Positions 15,732 to 23,600 of a stretch of 64,000 nt of DNA are shown piece after piece. A program made the translations under genes and the position numbers. Numbering within the stretch: position 1 is the first letter of the stretch; each line of letters begins with the position of its first letter. The stretch is from Lentisphaerota bacterium (lineage in GTDB: Bacteria > Verrucomicrobiota > Lentisphaeria > Oligosphaerales > JABHEG01). The DNA lies in assembly GCA_018676675.1 (NCBI GenBank), contig JABHEG010000272.1, positions 1 to 64,000 on the forward strand, read 5' to 3'. The notes under the pieces are model-generated. The model was not told the origin of the DNA. It searched no databases and saw nothing but the letters and a program-made list of their open reading frames with translations.

Positions 15732-17789
15732 CTAGAGATGGACCCGGAACAGGGGTGGAGGCACTTGCGTGATTAGGTAGTAGACCCCGCCCACCAGCAT
15801 CCAGAACAACCCGGCAAGCATCTCACCGGCGATCATGCCGATGAAAAAGCGGCGGGCTTCCCGGTAGATGCGCTGGGAGCCGTAGTGCAACACAAGCCAC
15901 TTGATGAACCACCCCAGGAGGAAGCTCCCGGCGAACCAACGGCTGACGAGTGTTCCCCAGATCAGGAACATAACGGGGTGAATGGGCCATTTGCTCCAGC
16001 GCAGCCGCGCCGCGCTGCAGGCGAAAACCAGCACCAGACCGGCTCCGGCGGCCCACAGGAATGTGGGGGTTGGCACTGCCTGGGTGAGTCGCTCCAGCCC
16101 AAACAGGCCGGTGGCCGTGCCGGCCGTTTCCAGCGTGCCCATCGCTGCCAGACGGTGCAATTCCCGTCCCAGCAGATCAAATGGCATGCGGGTCGCACTG
16201 TTGGCCCAGCCGTAGAGCACACCCCCGCCTACCGTATACTGCAGGTAAAGGGTCACAGGCAGAGCCACCACCAGACAGAGAGTGAAGCCTCCGACCAGCC
16301 ACCCTCCCAGGCGTGGGAGCTTGAGGTCCTGCGTTTCCGCGAGCCGGAGCCCGTTGGAGACCAGGGGCATGAGGCAAACACGGGGATCAATGGTGAGCAC
16401 CACACAGAGGATTCCGACGACGATGATGCAGGTGGGGCCCAGTGCATGCGCCCCGAAGAAGGCCAGCAGAATGCCGACCGGTTGCCACGTCGGCTGGACG
16501 AACAGCAGCCCCGTCTCCGCATTGATCCGTGTCACGATGACAAAAAGAAGTCCGAACAGGAACACGACGCAGGACGCGACCAGAAGATCCAGCCCGGCTG
16601 CCACACGCAACAACATGACCATCGCGAACGTTGCGGCCAGGAACAGGCGACACGCGTTTACCGTGAACGCCGCGTCTGGCGGCGGATCTCCTCTTCCGAA
16701 CGCGGCTTTGACAACGCTCCAGTAGAAGTGCCGCCCGGTATAGGCCACGAACAGAGCCGCGCCGACGTACGCACCGAACAGTTGGAACCCGAGGATCCCA
16801 CCGGCCATGTACTCGTTGTTGACTTGGACGCCCAGCCCCGCCATGATGCCGAATGTGACCACGTAGACGACCAGGCTGATTCCCACACTCAGGGCCACCT
16901 CGGCTTTGATGAGAAATGCCAGGCCAATGATGGCAAAGAAGAAACGGGGAAAGAGCAGGTCTCTGCCTCCGGGGACATTGCTCAGCCACGGCATGAGCGT
17001 TCCCAGTGGCCTCAAGTTCACATGTTGTGGTACGGCAAACGCGTACTGGGGCCACCACGCGTAGGATCCGTTCATCAGCAGGATGCCGAACGCCACACCA
17101 AAGCCGATCCAGAACGGGCGCCTTCGAGACAACTCGGTGAATGGGGCATCTGGAGAGCCCCCGAGCAGGGCTCCGGCGAACTCCGCCATCGGGAAGGGGA
17201 GGTGCTCATGTCGGGACCATTGCACATGGAGGATCAGTGTGAGACACACCGTTGCCAGAGTTCCCAGGATGATCAGGGGGACGTAAAACAGGTATGGCCG
17301 CAGCCAGGCGCTCCACGGCACATCCGCAACGCTCGGCATCTCTGCACCGTGGCCAAGCCCTTGAAGGAAGCCGTTGACCACCTCGCCCTCATGGGCCTCT
17401 TTCACATCTACAAGCATGGCCTTGGGGACGTGTTCGAGCAGTGGTTTGCGCTGTTCTGACGCTTGCCAACCCGGTGTAATGCGGGCGAAGTGATGGGGCA
17501 TAACCAACGCATTGTGGAACTGCCAGAGCAACCCGGGGCCCGGAATGGTGCAACTCACGAGCACCAAGGCACAGATTACGGCCCACTCCGGTCCGCGCAG
17601 TCGTCTGACTTTGAGCGCCGTCAAGACTGGGTTTATGGCCACCAATCCAAGCACCAGGGCGCCGTACACGCTGACCGGCATCAAATCGCTCGCCACGTAG
17701 GGGAGACGGCAAATCCAGTCATTTGCATAGCCGAATGCAGCCACGAAGACAGCAAGAACCAGCCCGATCACGATTGAGCGACGAGTCAC
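15732..17789 (-). CDS. DUF6785/DUF6784-like polytopic membrane protein (OPT-like)
   Basis: A 685-residue integral membrane protein with about a dozen or more hydrophobic segments, the first at residues ~5-22. A soluble loop near 115-165 separates the third and fourth segments. It resembles the DUF6785/DUF6784 group of PVC bacteria, which looks like oligopeptide-transporter-type permeases. Start is GTG at 17787-17789, directed by a near-perfect Shine-Dalgarno (complement of CCTCCTT at 17795-17801) 5 nt away. It precedes the radical SAM gene by 8 nt. Likely role: uptake or export of a small molecule across the cytoplasmic membrane; substrate unknown. It is the only obvious transporter-like gene in the window. 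Confidence 0.85.
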   Translation of the reverse strand: MTRRSIVIGLVLAVFVAAFGYANDWICRLPYVASDLMPVSVYGALVLGLVAINPVLTALKVRRLRGPEWAVICALVLVSCTIPGPGLLWQFHNALVMPHHFARITPGWQASEQRKPLLEHVPKAMLVDVKEAHEGEVVNGFLQGLGHGAEMPSVADVPWSAWLRPYLFYVPLIILGTLATVCLTLILHVQWSRHEHLPFPMAEFAGALLGGSPDAPFTELSRRRPFWIGFGVAFGILLMNGSYAWWPQYAFAVPQHVNLRPLGTLMPWLSNVPGGRDLLFPRFFFAIIGLAFLIKAEVALSVGISLVVYVVTFGIMAGLGVQVNNEYMAGGILGFQLFGAYVGAALFVAYTGRHFYWSVVKAAFGRGDPPPDAAFTVNACRLFLAATFAMVMLLRVAAGLDLLVASCVVFLFGLLFVIVTRINAETGLLFVQPTWQPVGILLAFFGAHALGPTCIIVVGILCVVLTIDPRVCLMPLVSNGLRLAETQDLKLPRLGGWLVGGFTLCLVVALPVTLYLQYTVGGGVLYGWANSATRMPFDLLGRELHRLAAMGTLETAGTATGLFGLERLTQAVPTPTFLWAAGAGLVLVFACSAARLRWSKWPIHPVMFLIWGTLVSRWFAGSFLLGWFIKWLVLHYGSQRIYREARRFFIGMIAGEMLAGLFWMLVGGVYYLITQVPPPLFRVHL

Positions 17790-18600
17790 AGCGTCCTCCT
17801 TGGACGTCGATGAAGTTATTGATCCCGTAGTGAATCAGAGCGCATTGCCCGGCAGTAGTGCGGGATCTCCGGGACCGCGACCTGAGCTTGATTCGGGTGC
17901 GGGACGCCCCGGACCACTGCCCGGCGGCCTTTGGCCTGGGGGGCGTTCCCTCGGCTTTGGCCTGGCTGGGCACTCCAAAGACTGTCAGTGTAACCGTCTT
18001 TGCCCCAAATGTCGATTCCTTTGGCGGATCGTTGTGTCACGCTTCAGTCTCGTCGAGTCGTTCCTGGCGGTCTTCCCCACGTAACTGAAGCATCGGAGTG
18101 TGCAGAAGCCCGCCGGTCCGTCGAGGTATCGCAGGGCGTTCTGACATGTCACCTGCCGTTGCTTGGGGAAGAGTTGCCCCTCCACAGACGCCGTGTATTG
18201 TTCCCCGGTCGCACAGGACACTTAGTGCGTTTGGCGAGGATGGGCGCCTGCTCTGGACGCTCAACCGGGTGGGAGTGAGCGGTCCCTGCATCATGAGCGA
18301 TGGCTGCCAGATGATTCGAGCGCCTGATGGCGCGACCCCATCGAGATCGGGATCGGGTCTCTGAATCAACCCGGTTACCGAATGGCCGTGGCATGGAGGC
18401 CTGCCCTGTCCGGCGCCGATCTCGATAGCGATCCCGATCCCGAAGAGAAAGAAGACGAAAGCCACCCAGATGCTTCAGGTGACGGCTGGCTGCCACGCCT
18501 GAGCTACCCGATGTACTGCCCGAGAACATCGTTGCCAGTTGGACACGGCTCACGAAGAGTCCTTTTCCCCGTGATGATGAGCTGATTGGAGATGAGAAAC
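17790..18600. other. 811-bp gene-free region between divergent genes
   Basis: No gene with a supported start was found. Several short open frames exist on both strands but none has a ribosome binding site and a recognisable product. An inverted-repeat block lies at 18342-18443. Regulation of the flanking divergent genes presumably occurs here, but no convincing promoter pair was identified. Confidence 0.4.
18342..18443. repeat. Long imperfect inverted repeat with GATCGGGATCGGG arms
   Basis: CGAGATCGG (18342-18350) pairs with CCGATCTCG (18416-18424), and TCGGGATCGGG (18347-18357) pairs with CCCGATCCCGA (18433-18443). The arms themselves are short iterations of CGGGAT. It lies in the spacer upstream of the FAD oxidoreductase gene and looks like another palindromic repeat family. 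Confidence 0.6.
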
Positions 18601-20466
18601 ATGACGGAGACGCAGACGGCCCGCGTGATCTGGTGCGAAGCCGAGCAACTCAGCGACACTGGCGGCTGGGCGAATGACTCGCAGCATGTGGACATCATGG
18701 GATCGCCATATCTGCTGGCGACGGGGTTAGGGAAGCCGGTAGCCGACGCGGTCACCACGGTGGTGGTGCCTGCGGGTGGCGTCTACACGCTCTGGGTGCG
18801 CTGTCGGGACTGGCTCCCTTCCCATTCTCCGGGGCGGTTCAAGGTGTTCGTGGATGATCAGGTTTCGCCGGTCACCTTTGGCCAAGCCGGTAGCGACCAA
18901 TGGCAGTGGGTCAACGGCGGCGAGTTTCACCTCGAAGGCGGCACTGTAGAACTGCGCTTGCGCGATGTCACTGGATGGTGGGCGCGTTGCGATGCAGTGG
19001 TTCTGGCCGGGCCGGGGTTCGCCCCTTCTGACGATGATGAAACATGTGCTGATCAACGCCTTGAGCATGGTGGCGTAAGCTCGGAGATCGACGAACTGGG
19101 CCCGTACGACCTGGTCGTTGTCGGCGCCGGACCGGCGGGATTGGGCGCGGCGATCGCGGCAGCACGGAACGGGATCAGGGTCGCCTTGGTTCAGGATCGG
19201 CCCGTTGTGGGAGGAAACGCTTCGTCGGAAATCGAGCTTCCTGCCATGGGATATATCGGCTCCCCGCCGGATGTCCGCAATGTGACCGGAATTACCGAGG
19301 AGCTCTTCCCCGAACAGAGCTGGACGAACTACGCGGATTCGAGCGACATGGAGCGTATCGTCCGTGCTGAGGGGAATATCTCGCTGTTTCTGAACACGCG
19401 CAGTACTGGCGTGGAGATGGCCTCAGCAACCCGCATCGGTGCCGTGCTCGCCCTCAATGTCCACAGTGGTCGACGCATGCGTTTCGCTGCCCCCCTCTTT
19501 GCCGACACCACGGGCCATGGCTGGATTGGGTTCTACGCCGGTGCGGAGTACCGGGTGGGCCAGGAAGCAAAGAACGAGTTCAACGAATCCATGGCGCCGG
19601 AGAAGGCCGTGCGGAAGACCATGGGGAACAGCCTCTACAAGTCCATCTTCGAGCAACGCGACGGACCCGTGCCCTTCGACTGTCCGGACTGGGCCTACCA
19701 ATGGACACAGGACTCCGACTTTGAGCCACTTGACTCGCATCAACGAACCGACGAGATCGTCCGGCCCGATAACTTCGACCCGCCCTCCCGCGGGAAAGGG
19801 CGTAACCCCGGACCGGATGGCAACGGGTGTATCAGTCATGCCTGGTGGGTGGAGTACGGTGGCTGCAAGGATACCATCCAGGACGCCGAATACATCCGTG
19901 ACGAGCTCTTCCGCATCTCTCTGGGGCTTTGGAACTACGCCAAGAATCACAACCCCGCAACGGTTGAGGGTAATCTCTGCCGGGAGCTTGTCTGGCTGAA
20001 TTATGTTCCGGGAGTAAGAGAGAGCCGACGATTGATCGGCGACGTCATCATGACGCAACGGGACTTTGATGAGCAGACCGTTCATGACGACACGGTTGCT
20101 TTCACCGACTGGGGACCGGACTTGCACCATCCGGAAGGCTTCTGGGTCAGAGGCAACGACTGTATCCACGTCTACAAGGGGCACCGCACCAGTATTCCCT
20201 ACCGGTCGCTCTACTCGCGGAATATCGACAATCTCTTCATGGCCGGGCGTTGCCATTCCGGCACTCAACTCGCCTTCAGCGGTACACGCGTGATGCGCCC
20301 CATGTGCGCCACTGGTCAAGCCGTGGGCACGGCTGCGGCCATCGCTGCCAACCGCGGGACGTCCCCGCGTGGCGTCTGCGAACACCATATCCGGGAACTG
20401 CAGGACACATTGGTCCGGGACGGCTGTCGACTCATGAGCAAGAATGGCGGAATGCGAGAACCGTAG
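18601..20466 (+). CDS. FAD-dependent oxidoreductase with N-terminal carbohydrate-binding-like domain
   Basis: A 621-residue protein of the FAD_oxidored type. The FAD Rossmann motif VVVGAGPAGLGAAIAA falls near residues 172-187, followed by VVGGNASSE, and GVRESRRLIGD later in the chain is a family hallmark. Residues ~1-140 precede this as a beta-sandwich resembling xanthan-lyase or CBM-type appendages (GGVYTLWVRC...). No signal peptide is seen, so it should be cytosolic despite this appendage. The ATG at 18601 is chosen because GGAG (18588-18591) lies 9 nt upstream; starts at 18586 and 18592 lack room for a site. Likely role: oxidation or reduction of a sugar-derived substrate; substrate unknown. 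Confidence 0.85.
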   Translation: MTETQTARVIWCEAEQLSDTGGWANDSQHVDIMGSPYLLATGLGKPVADAVTTVVVPAGGVYTLWVRCRDWLPSHSPGRFKVFVDDQVSPVTFGQAGSDQWQWVNGGEFHLEGGTVELRLRDVTGWWARCDAVVLAGPGFAPSDDDETCADQRLEHGGVSSEIDELGPYDLVVVGAGPAGLGAAIAAARNGIRVALVQDRPVVGGNASSEIELPAMGYIGSPPDVRNVTGITEELFPEQSWTNYADSSDMERIVRAEGNISLFLNTRSTGVEMASATRIGAVLALNVHSGRRMRFAAPLFADTTGHGWIGFYAGAEYRVGQEAKNEFNESMAPEKAVRKTMGNSLYKSIFEQRDGPVPFDCPDWAYQWTQDSDFEPLDSHQRTDEIVRPDNFDPPSRGKGRNPGPDGNGCISHAWWVEYGGCKDTIQDAEYIRDELFRISLGLWNYAKNHNPATVEGNLCRELVWLNYVPGVRESRRLIGDVIMTQRDFDEQTVHDDTVAFTDWGPDLHHPEGFWVRGNDCIHVYKGHRTSIPYRSLYSRNIDNLFMAGRCHSGTQLAFSGTRVMRPMCATGQAVGTAAAIAANRGTSPRGVCEHHIRELQDTLVRDGCRLMSKNGGMREP

Positions 20467-20473
20467 AAACGAG

Positions 20474-20500
20474 TGGGGAGCACGTGTATCCGGCTCCCCA
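20474..20500. terminator. Candidate hairpin terminator between convergent genes
   Basis: TGGGGAGC (20474-20481) and GCTCCCCA (20493-20500) form a perfect 8-bp stem with an 11-nt loop, 8 bp after the stop of the FAD oxidoreductase gene. There is no T-run, so it is not a canonical intrinsic terminator, but position and strength suggest an end-of-transcript structure. Confidence 0.4.
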
Positions 20501-20621
20501 ATCGGTGGTCATTCAGGACTGACGTGGGAGCATGTTGCTGCGGCTTGGGCCACGAGCAGGGAAGAGGGCTGGCGCCACCGCCCGGAGGAAGGAAGCGATG
20601 GCGCCAGGGGGGGAGACGTGG

Positions 20622-23600
20622 TCAGGGGGTTTGGGGATTCAGGACTGACTCGGCCACCGAGTTGAACCAGTAGCCTGCCCCCGGGATGAGCGTGTCGCCA
20701 ACGCGCGCAGCCCGGTAGACATGCCCGTCCCAGCTCCAGCCCGGACCGAACAGGGCTGGGTGCCGCGGCAGGACCATCTCCTCTGGAACACCCACGAGAT
20801 TCCAGCCCGCCGCCAGCGGCACTTCTGTGTCGCTCAACGGGAACCCGATCACAGTGGCCGTTCCGGGCTCGGTGACGTAGACCCAGTATCCCATCAGCGG
20901 TTCGAGCACAGACGTACCGACATACGTTCCCAGGCCACGTGCGCCGTCGGGATCCCAGGCCCAGGCCGTGCCTGTATGCGGCATACCTTCGAAGAGAGCA
21001 TCCAGGGCAGGATCGATGGGAGCGATTGGCAGGGATATCAGGTTCCAGCCCGCGACCAGGTTGAGCTGCACATGAACGAGTGGAGCACTGACCCGGAAGG
21101 CGGCCGGATATCCGGCGGGAACGGTGAGTTCGCCGATCTCTTCCATTGCCAGCGCGACCGGCTCCGCACGGGTGTCATCCTGAGAGACTTGCTCGAGAAC
21201 AAGGCCGTGGGCAGGGATACTCTCGGGGGCCCAGGTCAGCGTCAGGTCTGTGTCTCCAGGAGTCACGATCAGCACCCAATCCCCCTCGGCCAGCGATCCA
21301 AGAGCATCGCGTTGCAGATCATGGCCCAGGCCCTCCGGCCCAAGCAGGGAAAGGGGCGCGCCGTCAGGGGCGATCGTGTCGATGCCGTCATCGAATTCGC
21401 GAGTTGCCCCGGCGACGATTCCGAACTGAACGCTGCCCGCTGGTTGCCCGGCAGCGTCTGCTTCCACGGTGACCAGCCAGCCGTCATAGACCAGTATTGT
21501 CACGCGGGTGGAATCTGAGGTGTTCGAACCGTCGTTTGCCGCATAGCTGAATTCGTCTGTGCCGCGGAAGCCGGGCGTCGGGACATAGGTGAACGCACCG
21601 TCCTCGCCCAGGTTGAGCGTCCCATGCTCGACATCAGCCAGCAGGACGGCGGAAAGCGTGTCCTGCTCGGGATCCGTGTCGTTGGCAAGGACTCCCGGCG
21701 TATGGACAAGGAGATCGCTGTTGTTGACCGCGTATTCCTCCGGCAGTGCCCTCGGCGGCTCGTTAATGTCAGTGATGGCGACCGTCACGGTTGCGGAGTC
21801 GCTAAGTCCGCCGCGGTCGACGACGGTCACTGTCAGAGTCCAAGTTGCTACGGATTCATGGTCAAGCGCAGCTCCCTCGGCAACGGTGATCTGGCCCGTT
21901 GCCGTGTCGATCGTGAAGGTCCCATCGTGGTTGCCGGCAGTGATCTCGTAGGCGAGGCTGTCACCCCGGTCAGGATCTTCAGCGGGAACGGTCCCCACCA
22001 CTGCGTTCGTCGCGCTGTCTTCCGGGATGCTGAGTCCGGCATTGTCAGCCGTGGGGGCTTCGTTGAGTTCGATGGCGAGATAGGCCACCGTTCCCGCGGG
22101 GACGACCAGGGCTGTCGTCTCGGCCATGTTCCGGCCTGTGCCGGCAAGCGGACTCCCGTTCCTCCCGGATAGGGTCCAGAGCCGCATGTCGGGGGAGGGC
22201 AGGTCATTTGCGGACCAGGAGAGCTCGACGACGTTGCTGCTGTTGGCAGCGTTGACCGCAAGTTGCCACTCGGTCTGGAGCAACTGTCCACGGATGTCTC
22301 TGACAAGAGCTGTCGCACTGCCCGGAGCCAGGAATGCGACGGGGGCGGAATCTGTCACCGGGCTGGGAGGGGCAGGTTCGTCAAAGGCGAGATCGAGACC
22401 GTCCGTGGCTTCCGAATCGACACCGAACTCGACAGCACGCGTCGCGGCGCCGACCAAAGCGATGGCCATCTGCCACTCTGCGACCTCCCGGACCACCAGC
22501 GCGGCTGTCCCCGATGTCGCTGACCCTGTCGCGTTCGACACCACGCAGCGGAAGGCGCCTTCGTCGCTCTCCTGAGCCGAGGCGATGTCGTAGTCGGCAC
22601 TGGTGGCTCCTGCAATGTCGGCACCGTCCTTCTGCCACTGGTAACTCAATGGTGCCGTCCCGGAGGCCGTAACTGTGAAACGGACCTCCGTCCCAGGACC
22701 CACGGTCAGGGCTTGTGGGTGTGCGTCAATTGTCGGTGCTTGAGCTTGGGGGGCGTTGACACTCAAGGATGCGGAATCTGACGTTACATTGCCCGTGCTG
22801 TTGCTGACTACGCAGCGGTAGGCGCCTTCGTCGCTCTCCTGAGCCGAGGCAATGTCGTAGCTCGTACTGGTGGCTCCCGCAATGTCGGCACCGTCCTTTT
22901 GCCACTGGTAACTCAATGGTGCCGTTCCGGAGGCCGTAACCGCGAAGTGGATCGTGGTCCCGGGGTCCACGGTCAGGGCCTGGGGGTGTGCGTCGATTGT
23001 CGGTGCCTGGACCTGCGGTTCGTCATCAGCCGTCACGTCCCGTACGAGCCGGACATAATTGAAGACACGCTGGGCATCGCCTTGTGGGCCCATCCCCAGA
23101 ACCGGGTAGTCTGCGGGATCACCGTCCTTCGGATCACTGCGTTGGCAGCCGGCTCCGTGCACATCCATGGCGGTGCCATTCATTTGCCCCGTCCCGCGTC
23201 CGAACGCTACGTAGGCCCCACGTCCTCCATTGCCGTCGAAGCCCACGTGCGTGGTGCTGCTCCAATAGAACCCGAAGTCAGCCTGCCCCATCTCGTTCGT
23301 CATCTGCGTGCATGCGAAGGCCGGGTCGATGGCGGGTGAGTCAGTGGTGTCCGGTGAGCGTGTGTAGTCCACGATGCTCTGCAGTTCCTTGGCATTGGGG
23401 AGGCGCCAGTCGCTGTGTCCCAAGTGATCCGCGGCGTTTTTCTCCTGGGCCCAGGCCAGCGCGTCTTCCCAGTTCACACCGGCGCCGTTGTCCGCCTGCG
23501 CCCACATCAGGTCAGTGGCCTGGTCGGTGATCGTCCCGTCGCCGTTGTCAACGAAGCTGTTGATCCCGTATTCCGTATTGCCGCGGACAAAAAGCGCGTA

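Noticed and set aside
15885..17459. Long plus-strand frame rich in Gln, His and Glu
   Set aside because: It is antisense to the membrane protein gene; the polar composition is the complement of hydrophobic codons.
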